64,000 bases of DNA from JAJDIA01 sp031555145 (GCA_031555145.1 JAVBUR010000054.1:59204-123203), one strand, 5' to 3'. Numbered from the stretch's first letter, positions 28,815-38,468 are shown. Notes: a model not told the origin generated them from the sequence alone. Program-made: numbers and translations.

Positions 28815-28822
28815 TATGTTTG
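28815..28822 (+). promoter_or_regulatory. -7 box for the rightward ECF sigma gene
   Basis: TATGTTTG, a perfect TAnnTTTG, 19 bp upstream of the ATG at 28842. Confidence 0.5.
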
Positions 28823-28841
28823 TGCTGTAACCTACTCTAAA

Positions 28842-29411
28842 ATGAAGGATGAAGAAACACTCTCTAATCAGCGAATGGTAGAGGAACTATTCAGGAAATA
28901 CTACAAAATCTTGCGTGCCTATGCCTATCGCCTGGTAAACGAGAAGGACATTGCCGAAGATATTGTACAAGATGTCTATTATGAGTTGTGGAAGAAAAAA
29001 GACGAGCTTGTAATGGAAAAATCCATAAAGTATTACCTGTTTCGCTCTATCTACACTAAAACCTTAAATTATCTGAACAGCAAGAGTTATACGGATCGGG
29101 AAACTTTTGAACATTCAACCGAAGGACGCATTCAACAAATACACCTGCAATCTTACACTTCGGATCTGGAAGACGAACTAATGTACAGGGAGTTGCAAAG
29201 CCGGGTAAATACCGCCATAGGCTCACTACCCGAACAATGCAGGAAAGTGTTCATCCTTAGTCGACAATATGAATTGAAGAACCGGGAGATAGCTGAGAAG
29301 TTAGGAATATCGGTAAAATCCGTGGAGAAACACATCACTAAAGCGCTGTCTATATTACGTTTATCACTAAAAGACGTAAGTCTCATTTTATTACTTCCTC
29401 TTTTCCTGTAA
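28842..29411 (+). CDS. RNA polymerase ECF sigma factor (rightward PUL)
   Basis: 189 residues from the ATG at 28842 (MKDEETLSNQRMVEELF). Region 2 is at about 15-80 (YYKILRAYAYRLVNEKDIAEDIVQDVYYELW). Region 4 is at about 125-180 (LPEQCRKVFILSRQYELKNREIAEKLG, then SVKSVEKHITKALSIL). Sequence similarity to the neighbouring leftward ECF factor is low, so the two loci look independent rather than a recent duplication. It is the first gene of sigma-fecR-susC-susD-sulfatase. Confidence 0.95.
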   Translation: MKDEETLSNQRMVEELFRKYYKILRAYAYRLVNEKDIAEDIVQDVYYELWKKKDELVMEKSIKYYLFRSIYTKTLNYLNSKSYTDRETFEHSTEGRIQQIHLQSYTSDLEDELMYRELQSRVNTAIGSLPEQCRKVFILSRQYELKNREIAEKLGISVKSVEKHITKALSILRLSLKDVSLILLLPLFL

Positions 29412-29479
29412 AAAACTTCTTCTGTAAGGTAGGGTATCTCCGGTGTCATTTGTTTTACTAAAAAGACTATATTCTAAAC

Positions 29480-30481
29480 ATGATGAACATAGAGGATATC
29501 ATAAGCAAATACCTGAGCCGGTCAGCAACTGAGGAAGAGAAAGTGTCTCTTCTACAATGGCTGGAGGCAAAGGAAGAACACAGAAAACAATTTAAGGAGA
29601 CTTACGATCTTTGGTTGCATTCGAATGCCTTATTAACCGATGACGCGGAGATAGAAGTCGCATTGGCGCGTTTCCGGGAACGAACGGCTAGCGATCGAAA
29701 GAAGAATGTCCATTTTTCCGCGTCTCGCCGCTTGTATCTGCTGCGGATAGCGGCTTCCATACTTCTGTTGCTTTCTGCCGGTTATTTGGGATATTGGATA
29801 GGCAATGGGGAGAAACAGCCAGTTATTACAATGAATCATCTATTGACTGGGACAGATGGGAAAGGAGAATATCTTTTGCCGGACGGATCTACTGTGTGGC
29901 TGAATGCCAACAGCGTATTGACATATCCGGAACTATTTACCGAAGGAAAGCGAGAAGTATATCTGGAAGGAGAAGCCCTGTTTGAAGTAAAGAAAGACAA
30001 AAGTACCCCCTTCTTCGTCAAAGCCGGAGGACTGGATATTGAAGTCATAGGTACCCGTTTTTTAGTCAACAACTATTCCCGAAAAAATATAGTAGAGGCA
30101 GTGTTAGTACAAGGGAGTGTGAAGTTAAACGGCGACTATTTTGCTGAACCCCGTATGCTGCATCCCGGTGAATTGTTGACTTATAACAAACAGACCAAAC
30201 AAACAGCATTGTATGAGGTCGATACGAACAACTACACCAACTGGATTCATTCCAAACTGGTGTTCGATAATACCAATCTCGCTCAGATTATAATAAACCT
30301 GGAAAAATGGTTTGATGTCGAGATCATTGCCACACCGGAATTAGTCCGCAATACTCACATGTCGTTTACGATCCGCCGGGAGTCGCTCGAGGAAGTACTT
30401 ACCAATATGGCTTTGACTTCTCCGATTGGTCATAAATGGGAAAATGGCATCTTATATTTGTTTCCCTCCAATAAGAAGTGA
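29480..30481 (+). CDS. FecR-family anti-sigma factor (rightward PUL)
   Basis: 333 residues; a second ATG immediately follows the first. The cytoplasmic N-terminus (YLSRSATEEEKVSLLQWLEAKEEHRKQF) is followed by one transmembrane helix (about 92-110), the FecR domain (GEYLLPDGSTVWLNANSVL, GTRFLVNNYSR) and a C-terminal DUF4974-like domain (LVFDNTNLAQIIINLEKWFDVEI). It inhibits the preceding ECF factor and receives the signal from the STN domain of the downstream SusC. A 168-bp gap to susC carries the predicted antisense sRNA terminator. Confidence 0.93.
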   Translation: MMNIEDIISKYLSRSATEEEKVSLLQWLEAKEEHRKQFKETYDLWLHSNALLTDDAEIEVALARFRERTASDRKKNVHFSASRRLYLLRIAASILLLLSAGYLGYWIGNGEKQPVITMNHLLTGTDGKGEYLLPDGSTVWLNANSVLTYPELFTEGKREVYLEGEALFEVKKDKSTPFFVKAGGLDIEVIGTRFLVNNYSRKNIVEAVLVQGSVKLNGDYFAEPRMLHPGELLTYNKQTKQTALYEVDTNNYTNWIHSKLVFDNTNLAQIIINLEKWFDVEIIATPELVRNTHMSFTIRRESLEEVLTNMALTSPIGHKWENGILYLFPSNKK

Positions 30482-30533
30482 GAAAAAAAATAGTATCAAC
30501 CTCTAAAACAATTGCTTATGTAGAAAAAACAAC

Positions 30534-30637
30534 AGAAAAAAAAGATAGGCGAATGCGCTAACACTCACCTATCCGAAAGATTTTTAAACTAACAAACATT
30601 TCTCTCCCCAGAGTCATGTCAGCTATCAATTAAAAAC
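30534..30637 (-). ncRNA. Predicted cis-antisense sRNA of the rightward PUL (DonS-like)
   Basis: On the minus strand a 12-bp stem (30562-30573 with 30544-30555, two G-U pairs) and a 6-nt loop are followed by eight T residues, a textbook intrinsic terminator antisense to the susC leader. A -7 box on the same strand lies at 30643-30650 over the susC ATG. The predicted RNA is about 100 nt. Geometry matches the leftward PUL element at 26914-27014: same position, stem length and loop length, but unrelated sequence. Confidence 0.5.
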
Positions 30638-30642
30638 CCATA

Positions 30643-30650
30643 CAAAGTTA
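30643..30650 (-). promoter_or_regulatory. Antisense -7 box at susC (rightward PUL) start codon
   Basis: TAACTTTG on the minus strand matches TAnnTTTG and touches the first base of the susC ATG at 30650, the same placement as in the other PUL. Confidence 0.5.
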
Positions 30651-33600
30651 TGAATAAATCATTTCGTATCATGAAACACACGTGTTTTTTGTTAATCTTG
30701 TTTGTGTTCCAAAGCGCCGCAACCTCTTACGCACAAAGCACACGAATAGATCTGAATATTAAACAATCCACACTGAAACAGGTATTTAAGGAGATCGAGT
30801 CGAAAACCGAGTATACCTTTTTCTATAACGATGAGGTGATCGATCTGGACCGCGTGGTAGATGTGAAAGTACAGAAAGAGACCATAGAAAATATATTGAA
30901 TGGTATATTAACAAACTGTACGTTCAAAATCGACAACAAGAATATCCTGCTGATTCCTAAAGAACCGGATACTTCTTATTCCGTTACCCAACAAAATAAG
31001 AAACAGATAAAGGGTTCTGTTGTCGATGAGTTTGGAATACCGGTTATTGGCGCCAGCGTAATTGTCAAAGGTACTACCGTAGGAAGTATCACAGACCTTG
31101 ATGGTAATTTCACGTTGGATGTAAAAAACGGTGATATCATCCAGATTTCCTATATCGGCTATCTGCCTCAGGAAATAACCTATACCGGACAAACCTCATT
31201 ACATGTAATCATTAAGGAAGATACACAAACGCTGGATGAAGTAGTGGTCGTTGGTTATGGCGTACAGAAGAAGGTGAACCTGACCGGAGCTGTTACACAG
31301 GTAACATCCAAAGTATTGGAAAACCGTCCTATAACCAATCTGGCCCAGGGTCTGCAGGGAGTTGTACCCAATCTGAATGTAACCTTCTCCAACGGTAGTC
31401 CAAATAATGATCCGTCGTTGAATATCCGGGGAATAGCCACGATCCGTGCAAATGACAACAGCGAACCGCTGATACTTGTCGATGGCGTTCAGATGCGTCT
31501 GAACCTGCTCAATCCGGAGGATATCGAAAGTATATCCGTACTGAAAGATGCCGCTTCCGCAGCGATCTACGGAGCAAGAGGTGCGTTCGGGGTAATTCTG
31601 ATCACCACCAAATCGGGCAATATGGAACGAAAACCTACCATCGATTATTCAGGTAGTATCCAGTTGAACACACATACCTATTTGCCGGACCTGTTGAATG
31701 CGGTCGATTATATGGCTGCCTCCAACGAATCGTCGTTTTATAGTACGGGGAAAAACAAATACACAGACGATCAGGTGAGATGGGTCAATGAATATAACGC
31801 TGATCCGTTGAACAATCCCGTCTATCATATCCTGGAAAACGGGAAAATATTCTGGAACGGCGGCAATAATAACTACCGGCAGATGTTGCAGCAGTGGGCT
31901 CCCACCCAGAAACATACGTTAAGTATCAACGGAGGAAGCAAACAGATCGGCTTTTATGCTTCCGCAGGTTATATGGGGCAGGACGGTATGTTCAAAGATT
32001 ATACCGACACGTTTAAGCGTTACAACTTCCTTACCAATATCAATGCGAATGTATCCGAAACATTCCGGTTGGGATTCAAGGCCTCTTATTCGCAGACAGT
32101 GTACGACGAACCACATAGTTATTCGGCAAAAGGCAGTAGCTGGTGGGAACAGATGACGCGGGGCGAACCCCAAATTCTATTTCCCATATTGACACCGGCA
32201 GATGCTCCGGTTCCGAATGCGCCGACAGAACATTTCTATAATTTCCTGTCCAGTGGTTCCAGAAAAGTAAGTAATCGGGAGTTCGCTGTCTTTATGATAA
32301 ACGGAGAATGGGATATTTTCAAGGGATTGAAATTGAAAGGGGATTTCAGTTATACTACAATCAATTACCGGGATAAGGATGTACAACGGGAGTTCGGATA
32401 TATCCGTGATTCGTGGACGCTTCAGAACAGCGCGACCTTCCCCTCCTTTATCGCAACGGAAACACGCCATACAGACTATTTCGCCGGAAACATATTTGCC
32501 GATTATAACCTGACAATTAATAAAGATCATAATATCAGCGCGCTGGTCGGATTCAACCAGGAGTGGGAAAATTACCGTTCGGAAACGATCCGAAAAGAAG
32601 AATTGATCTCGATGGATATTCCGACAATTAACCTGGGTGTTGGAAATACGGTAACGAAAGACAGTGAATATGCCTGGGCAATACGGGGAGCCTTTATGCG
32701 TTTGAAATATGATTACCAAGGGAAATATCTGTTCGAAATGAACGGACGTTATGACGGAACATCCAAATTCCCTCACGATTCACGCTTTGGTTTCTTCCCC
32801 TCCTTCTCTGCCGGATGGAGGCTCTCACAGGAAAAGTTCATGAGTTCTACCACCAACTGGCTGAACGATCTGAAAATACGTGCGTCGTATGGAGAATTGG
32901 GAAATCAGAATGTAAAAGAATATTATCCTTATATCGCGTCTTTCGGAGTGACTCAGCAGACACAGTTTATCATCGACGGCAAATTGCCGATATCCGTAAA
33001 TCCTCCGGGATTAGTCGCTTCTGACTTATCATGGGAAACGACAAAAACTGTCAACATCGGGCTCGACATGTCAATATTGAGTAAACTGTCGATGGGTTTC
33101 GACTGGTATGAACGAAAAACAGTCGATATGCTTACTGTCGGGGAAAAACTGCCCGGAGTGATCGGAACCAGTGTTCCTCAACGGAATAATGCCAATATGA
33201 AAACCACGGGCTGGGAGTTGTCGTTGAAGTGGACCGACCGTCTTACAAACGGTATACGTTATGATATTGGTTTCATACTTTCCGACTACAAGAGCACGAT
33301 TACCAAGTTCGACAATAACCCGAGTAAACTGTATGATAATTACTATGTCGGAAAAGTCCTGGGTGAGATTTGGGGATACGAAACCGTCGGTACTTTCCAA
33401 TCTAAGGAAGAAGTGGCATCAGCGGCTAATCAGTCTCAACTGGGTAATGGCGACAAGTGGGGACCAGGTGATATCCGTTACGCCGACCTGAACGGAGATA
33501 ATGTGATAAACTGGGGTGATAAAACGGTAAACAATCCAGGGGATACGAAAATCATCGGTAACACGACCCCGCGTTTTCAATATGGTATCACAGGGAATAT

Positions 33601-34051
33601 TGACTGGAAAGGCTTCGACCTGAACATCTTTGTACAGGGAGTAGGCAAGAGAGACTTTTTCCCTTCCGGCAGTTATTTTTGGGGACAGATAAACAACGCG
33701 GGAGCGGTTGGCACGTATGAGGTTTATCGGAATGCCTGGCGACCCGAAAATACAGACGCATTCTACCCGGTGTGGAAAGCCGGTTCGGCGGGTTATAACG
33801 CAAGGGTACAGACAAAGTATCTGCAAAGCGGAGCTTACGCGCGTTTGAAAAACCTGACAATTGGTTATACGTTGCCTAAAATGATCACGCAAAAAATATG
33901 GCTCAGTAAGGTTCGTTTCTATTTCTCCGGTCAGAATCTGGGAGAAATCACGAATATCAAAGGTAAGTTTGACCCGGAAATTATCGGTAACGTAGGGGAA
34001 TACTATCCCTTGCAACGCTCGCTGTTATTCGGACTTCAAGTAACTTTTTAA
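30650..34051 (+). CDS. SusC-like TonB-dependent receptor with STN domain
   Basis: 1,133 residues (an ATG at 30671 is an alternative start). A signal peptide ending near SYAQS (about 29) precedes an STN domain (about 33-105), a carboxypeptidase-regulatory-like domain (about 122-195), the plug with LDEVVVVGYGVQKK, LILVDGVQMR and SISVLKDAASAAIYGARGAF, and a barrel ending LLFGLQVTF. The STN domain pairs it with the FecR upstream. It imports the ligand of the SusD-like protein encoded 12 bp downstream. The neighbouring sulfatase hints at a sulfated ligand. Confidence 0.96.
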   Translation: MNKSFRIMKHTCFLLILFVFQSAATSYAQSTRIDLNIKQSTLKQVFKEIESKTEYTFFYNDEVIDLDRVVDVKVQKETIENILNGILTNCTFKIDNKNILLIPKEPDTSYSVTQQNKKQIKGSVVDEFGIPVIGASVIVKGTTVGSITDLDGNFTLDVKNGDIIQISYIGYLPQEITYTGQTSLHVIIKEDTQTLDEVVVVGYGVQKKVNLTGAVTQVTSKVLENRPITNLAQGLQGVVPNLNVTFSNGSPNNDPSLNIRGIATIRANDNSEPLILVDGVQMRLNLLNPEDIESISVLKDAASAAIYGARGAFGVILITTKSGNMERKPTIDYSGSIQLNTHTYLPDLLNAVDYMAASNESSFYSTGKNKYTDDQVRWVNEYNADPLNNPVYHILENGKIFWNGGNNNYRQMLQQWAPTQKHTLSINGGSKQIGFYASAGYMGQDGMFKDYTDTFKRYNFLTNINANVSETFRLGFKASYSQTVYDEPHSYSAKGSSWWEQMTRGEPQILFPILTPADAPVPNAPTEHFYNFLSSGSRKVSNREFAVFMINGEWDIFKGLKLKGDFSYTTINYRDKDVQREFGYIRDSWTLQNSATFPSFIATETRHTDYFAGNIFADYNLTINKDHNISALVGFNQEWENYRSETIRKEELISMDIPTINLGVGNTVTKDSEYAWAIRGAFMRLKYDYQGKYLFEMNGRYDGTSKFPHDSRFGFFPSFSAGWRLSQEKFMSSTTNWLNDLKIRASYGELGNQNVKEYYPYIASFGVTQQTQFIIDGKLPISVNPPGLVASDLSWETTKTVNIGLDMSILSKLSMGFDWYERKTVDMLTVGEKLPGVIGTSVPQRNNANMKTTGWELSLKWTDRLTNGIRYDIGFILSDYKSTITKFDNNPSKLYDNYYVGKVLGEIWGYETVGTFQSKEEVASAANQSQLGNGDKWGPGDIRYADLNGDNVINWGDKTVNNPGDTKIIGNTTPRFQYGITGNIDWKGFDLNIFVQGVGKRDFFPSGSYFWGQINNAGAVGTYEVYRNAWRPENTDAFYPVWKAGSAGYNARVQTKYLQSGAYARLKNLTIGYTLPKMITQKIWLSKVRFYFSGQNLGEITNIKGKFDPEIIGNVGEYYPLQRSLLFGLQVTF

Positions 34052-34063
34052 TTTAATACGATC

Positions 34064-35773
34064 ATGAAAAATAAGAAATATATAACGGTAATATCGCTCT
34101 TCGCGCTGTTCCTTTTCGCATCATCCTGTAATAATGATTTTATGGATCGTTTTCCGACAGACAGTATTACAGATGCTTATTTCTGGAATTCAGCAAAAGA
34201 CATGGAAATCTATTGCAACGGCTTGTACACATTTATAGCCGGACATGCGACAGGATATGCCCAAAGCCCTATGTTGGCAGGTGATAACCAAAGCGACAAT
34301 ATGGCTCCTGCCACCTATAACAGGATCGCGGCGGGCGAACATATTGTCCCCGAAAAAGGAGGAAGTGGAGAATGGGATTGGACGTTCATCCGGAAATGTA
34401 ATTATTTCCTGGTCCGTTATCACAAAGCGAATATTGCACAGGAAGCAAAAGACACCTATGCAGCCGAAGTGCTGTTCTTTAAATCCTGGGCCTATTTCGA
34501 TATGGTGAAGAAATATGGAGATGTTCCCTGGTTAAGCCGTGACTTGAATGTAGATTCCGAAGAACTCTATGCACCCCGCGACTCACGCTTGTTGGTGATG
34601 GATTCCGTATTGCATAACATAGACTGGGCTATTGATAAGTTACCGGCAGCTAAAAATGCTGTTAAGGGTAGAATTAACAAAGATGTAGCCTGCGCCTTGA
34701 AAGCACGGATATGCCTGCACGAAGGGACTTTCCGCAAATATCATGGAATAGATGGATATGAAAAATTCCTGAATCAGGCAGTAGCGGCTTCCGATCTGCT
34801 TATTACAGGAGGACGTTATGCATTGTATAATACGGGCAAGCCGGAAACAGATTATCGTACGGTATTTTCCACACTGGATCTGAAAGACAATAAAGAAATG
34901 ATTTACTACAAAGCGTATGAGACCGGTTTACTGGGTAACCGTACAAGTAACCTGGTCGAAGGAGGAGAAGCAAACCTCGGTTTTAGTGTCTCGAAATCAT
35001 TGATAGATGCCTATCTGTGTAAATCGGGAAAGCCAATTTCGCTGGCAGATGATTTTTTAGGTCATGACAGTATTCAGTCGGAAATGTTGAACCGGGATCC
35101 GCGTCTGACACAAACCGTCTGTTATCCGGGTAAAGACCTGCAACGATTGACCAAGATGCCTGCCATTCCGGGGTCAAATATTTCCACCGGAGTGATACCA
35201 TCCGGCTATCAGATTATTAAATACTGGGTAGACGACCGCGAAGAGTACCTTCGTTACCAAAACGGTATTCTCGACGCACCTATATTCCGCTATGCTGAAA
35301 CGTTGCTGATCAAGGCGGAAGCAATGGCGGAATTAGGAACCTGTACACAAGACGTACTGGATAAGACCATCAATCTGATTCGTAAAAGAGCCGGAATGCC
35401 GGATATGCGAAGCGATCAGTTACAAAAAGACCCCTCATCTGACTTCCCATCCATACCAGTTCTAATCGATGAAATCAGAAGAGAAAGAAGGGTTGAATTT
35501 GCAATTGAAGATATGCGATACGACGATCTTATGCGCTGGAAGGCCGGAAAACTGATGGAGAAAGAGGTGCGGGGAATGAAATTCGTGCAAACCCAATACC
35601 CAACGGTTGTAGTCGGGAAACATATCTGGCTTGACAAAGATGGATTTATCCTGCCTTACAAAAACATTTTGCCTAACGGAAGGAAATTCGATGAAAGTAA
35701 ACATTACTATTTCCCGTTACCAACAGAAGAGTTGATCCTGAATCCGAATCTGAAACAGAATCCTAATTGGTAA
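34064..35773 (+). CDS. SusD-like outer-membrane nutrient-binding lipoprotein
   Basis: 569 residues. The signal sequence has lipobox FASSC (cysteine near residue 22). SusD/RagB features include EVLFFKSWAYFDMVKKYGDVPW, ALKARICLHEGTFRKYHG, PIFRYAETLLIKAEAMAELG and a C-terminal VEFAIEDMRYDDLMRWKAG, then YYFPLPTEELILNPNLKQNP. It is the surface ligand-capture partner of the SusC encoded just upstream. The two SusD proteins in the window share the fold signatures but differ in loops, so they probably bind different ligands. Confidence 0.95.
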   Translation: MKNKKYITVISLFALFLFASSCNNDFMDRFPTDSITDAYFWNSAKDMEIYCNGLYTFIAGHATGYAQSPMLAGDNQSDNMAPATYNRIAAGEHIVPEKGGSGEWDWTFIRKCNYFLVRYHKANIAQEAKDTYAAEVLFFKSWAYFDMVKKYGDVPWLSRDLNVDSEELYAPRDSRLLVMDSVLHNIDWAIDKLPAAKNAVKGRINKDVACALKARICLHEGTFRKYHGIDGYEKFLNQAVAASDLLITGGRYALYNTGKPETDYRTVFSTLDLKDNKEMIYYKAYETGLLGNRTSNLVEGGEANLGFSVSKSLIDAYLCKSGKPISLADDFLGHDSIQSEMLNRDPRLTQTVCYPGKDLQRLTKMPAIPGSNISTGVIPSGYQIIKYWVDDREEYLRYQNGILDAPIFRYAETLLIKAEAMAELGTCTQDVLDKTINLIRKRAGMPDMRSDQLQKDPSSDFPSIPVLIDEIRRERRVEFAIEDMRYDDLMRWKAGKLMEKEVRGMKFVQTQYPTVVVGKHIWLDKDGFILPYKNILPNGRKFDESKHYYFPLPTEELILNPNLKQNPNW

Positions 35774-35795
35774 ATTTAACTCAGTATCCAACTAT

Positions 35796-37226
35796 ATGAA
35801 TCTATTAGTAATAACAGGAGGTATTTTATGTACCTCCTCTTTACTGGCACAACAGAAGCCTAACATTGTCCTCATAGTAGCCGATGACATGCGAGGATCT
35901 ACTATGGGTTTCCTGGGTAAAGAAAAAAACCAGACACCGGTTTTAGACGAACTAGCCAAAGAATCCACCGTTTTCCTGAACGCGCATATTATGGGTGGGA
36001 CAAGCGGTGCTGTGAGTATGCCCAGCCGTGCCATGTTGATGACCGGAAAATATCTGTATCAACTGGAACAGCAGGGAGCGAATATCCCTACCGGTCATAC
36101 GATGATTGGCGAAGTATTGGCCCAGGCGGGTTACGAAACATTTCATACCGGAAAATGGCACAACGGCAAAACAGCCTTCAACCGTTGTTTCGGCTCGGGC
36201 CGGGATATCTTCTTCGGTGGAATGGCCGATCATTGGAATGTACCGTTATTCAGCTATGATTCGTCGGGTAAGTATGAAAACAGACGCCGGGTTATTAAAG
36301 AACCCGGGGCAAACAACAAGGTAGAAATACTGCCGGGTGAGTATGCCTATTCGGGCCGGCATTCGGTAGATATATTCACAGAAACAGCCGTCTCCTTTAT
36401 TGAAGAGCAGAAAGACCGACAAAAACCATTCTTCCTGTCGCTTTGCTATATGTCGCCCCACGATCCACGAAGTATGCCCGATGAGTTCATGCGACTATAT
36501 GATCCGAAGGATATCGTCTTGCCTGCGAATTACCTGCCGGAGCATCCCTTCGACAACGGCGAATTGGTCATACGCGATGAAGTACTGGCTGCTATTCCCC
36601 GGATAGATGCGGAAGTGAAAACCCATATTGCCGAATATTATGCAATGATCAGCCATCTCGACCGCCGGATAGGCGATGTGATCGCCGCATTGAAAGCGAA
36701 CGGACTATACGAAAACACTATTATTATCTTCACCGCAGACAACGGACTGGCAGTAGGTCAGCATGGCCTGATGGGAAAACAGAACGTCTATGAACACAGC
36801 GTAAACGTGCCTCTGATGATCAAAACAGCAGGTAAAGAGCAGAAAAGCGCAACAACCGAGCGCTTGTGTTATCTTATCGACCTCTTTCCTTCTATTTGCG
36901 ATTGGGCAAGACAACCCATCCCGTCTTCGGTTGATGGAGTAAGCCTGTTACCGGTATTGAAAGAGAACCGATCTGTCCGGGACGATCTCTATTATGGTTA
37001 CCGTGATTTCCAACGTGCCCTGAGTGATGGCGAATGGAAGCTGATAGACTATCACGTAAAAGGCGTTACCCATACCCAACTCTTCAACCTCCGCAAAGAT
37101 CCATTGGAGACCCATGACCTGAGCAAAGATAAAAAGTATCTTCGCAAAATGGAACAACTCCGCAAAAAAATGATCCGATGGAGACAAGAGACAGGTGATC
37201 ATTCTGCTTTCTGGAGCAATAATTAG
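35796..37226 (+). CDS. Serine-type S1 sulfatase
   Basis: 476 residues. A signal peptide (about 1-19) is followed by the sulfatase metal site (IVADDMRG, D30/D31) and the active-site signature S74-M-P-S-R78. The residue to become formylglycine is therefore serine, which needs the radical-SAM maturase anSME; none is encoded in this window. TGKWHNGK (H117, K120) and FTADNGLAVGQHG supply further active-site residues. It removes sulfate esters, possibly from host mucin or glycosaminoglycans. It is the last gene of the rightward PUL, ending at a strong palindromic terminator. Confidence 0.93.
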   Translation: MNLLVITGGILCTSSLLAQQKPNIVLIVADDMRGSTMGFLGKEKNQTPVLDELAKESTVFLNAHIMGGTSGAVSMPSRAMLMTGKYLYQLEQQGANIPTGHTMIGEVLAQAGYETFHTGKWHNGKTAFNRCFGSGRDIFFGGMADHWNVPLFSYDSSGKYENRRRVIKEPGANNKVEILPGEYAYSGRHSVDIFTETAVSFIEEQKDRQKPFFLSLCYMSPHDPRSMPDEFMRLYDPKDIVLPANYLPEHPFDNGELVIRDEVLAAIPRIDAEVKTHIAEYYAMISHLDRRIGDVIAALKANGLYENTIIIFTADNGLAVGQHGLMGKQNVYEHSVNVPLMIKTAGKEQKSATTERLCYLIDLFPSICDWARQPIPSSVDGVSLLPVLKENRSVRDDLYYGYRDFQRALSDGEWKLIDYHVKGVTHTQLFNLRKDPLETHDLSKDKKYLRKMEQLRKKMIRWRQETGDHSAFWSNN

Positions 37227-37230
37227 ATGA

Positions 37231-37268
37231 AATTAAAATAGCCGATAAATTTATCGGCTATTTTAATT
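37231..37268. terminator. 38-bp perfect palindrome ending the rightward PUL
   Basis: A perfect 38-bp palindrome (half-site AATTAAAATAGCCGATAAA) begins 4 bp after the sulfatase stop. With A-rich and T-rich ends it would act as a bidirectional intrinsic terminator. Confidence 0.85.
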
Positions 37269-37277
37269 CCTATTATC

Positions 37278-37285
37278 TATTTTTG
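37278..37285 (+). promoter_or_regulatory. -7 box for glycerate kinase
   Basis: TATTTTTG, matching TAnnTTTG, 25 bp upstream of the glycerate kinase ATG and just past the PUL terminator, so the kinase-permease pair has its own promoter. Confidence 0.5.
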
Positions 37286-37310
37286 AAGCCATAAGAAAAA
37301 CACGCAGAAA

Positions 37311-38456
37311 ATGAAGAAAATAGTCGTTGCCTCCGATTCGTTCAAAGGCTCCCTCTCATCGGCCGAAGTGGCCGGGAGCGCTGAAACAGCTATCCGGAAA
37401 GTATTCCCGGATTGTGAAGTAGTCAGGATACCCGTAGCCGACGGTGGTGAAGGGACGGTAGAAACCCTCATCGCCGCCATGCAGGGAGAAACCATCCCCT
37501 GTACCGTACATGACCCACTGATGCTCCCCATCCAGGCCAGCTACGGCATATCGGGCGACGGACAGACGGCTATCCTCGAAATGGCAGCGGCCAGCGGACT
37601 TACCCTTGTCCCCGCCGGTAAACGCAACCCTATGCTGACCTCCACCTATGGAACCGGCGAACTGATCCGGGACGCCCTTTCCCGCGGATGCCGCCGGTTC
37701 CTGATCGGTATCGGAGGAAGTGCCACCAACGACGCCGGTACCGGTATGCTGCAAGCCCTCGGCTTCCGTTTCCTCGACAAAGAAGGTTATGAACTCGGAC
37801 AAGGCGGCCGGATACTTGAACACATCCACACGGTCGACTATTCACAAGCGCTTCCCCAACTACGGGAAGCTTCCTTCACCATAGCCTGCGACGTCAACAA
37901 TCCCTTCTCAGGAACAAATGGCGCCGCCCACGTCTACGCCCGGCAGAAAGGAGCCGACGACGCCATGATCCTCCAACTCGATGAAGGGCTGAAGCATTTC
38001 GCCGACATAATCCGTCAGTCCGGACATATCGACGTCGACCTCATCCCCGGTGCAGGAGCCGCCGGTGGATTGGGCGGAGGCTTTATCGCCTTCCTCCATG
38101 CTACCCTCAAGCACGGCATCCAAATGGTACTCGACGCCCTCCATTTCGACGAACGGATACAAGGCGCCGACCTCATCATCACCGGCGAAGGTAAGCTCGA
38201 CCGGCAGACCGGCATGGGCAAAACCCCCGCCGGCGTACTCGCAGCCGCTCTCAACCAGCACATCCCTGTCATCGCCATCGGAGGATCGGTCGAAGAAACC
38301 GACGCGCTCAACCGCCAGGGCTTCCTCGCCGTACTCCCTATCCTACCCGCCCCTGCCACGCTGGAGCAGGCTATGGACCGGGACTTCACCCGCTGCAACA
38401 TCACGCGGACATTGGAACAACAACTGCGGATCATCCGCCATTACAATAACCATTAA
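37311..38456 (+). CDS. Glycerate kinase (GlxK/GarK family)
   Basis: 381 residues, the usual length for glycerate kinase type 1. It phosphorylates D-glycerate to a phosphoglycerate that enters lower glycolysis. Characteristic phrases are VVASDSFKGSLSSAEVA at the start, PVADGGEGTVE (about 40-50), LIGIGGSATNDAGTGMLQALG (about 123-143), FSGTNGAAHVYARQKGA and LIITGEGKLDRQTGMGKTP. The ATG of a GntP-type permease lies 12 bp downstream, forming an uptake-plus-kinase pair. Whether the product is 2- or 3-phosphoglycerate cannot be decided by reading. Confidence 0.93.
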   Translation: MKKIVVASDSFKGSLSSAEVAGSAETAIRKVFPDCEVVRIPVADGGEGTVETLIAAMQGETIPCTVHDPLMLPIQASYGISGDGQTAILEMAAASGLTLVPAGKRNPMLTSTYGTGELIRDALSRGCRRFLIGIGGSATNDAGTGMLQALGFRFLDKEGYELGQGGRILEHIHTVDYSQALPQLREASFTIACDVNNPFSGTNGAAHVYARQKGADDAMILQLDEGLKHFADIIRQSGHIDVDLIPGAGAAGGLGGGFIAFLHATLKHGIQMVLDALHFDERIQGADLIITGEGKLDRQTGMGKTPAGVLAAALNQHIPVIAIGGSVEETDALNRQGFLAVLPILPAPATLEQAMDRDFTRCNITRTLEQQLRIIRHYNNH

Positions 38457-38468
38457 ATAGATCCACGT

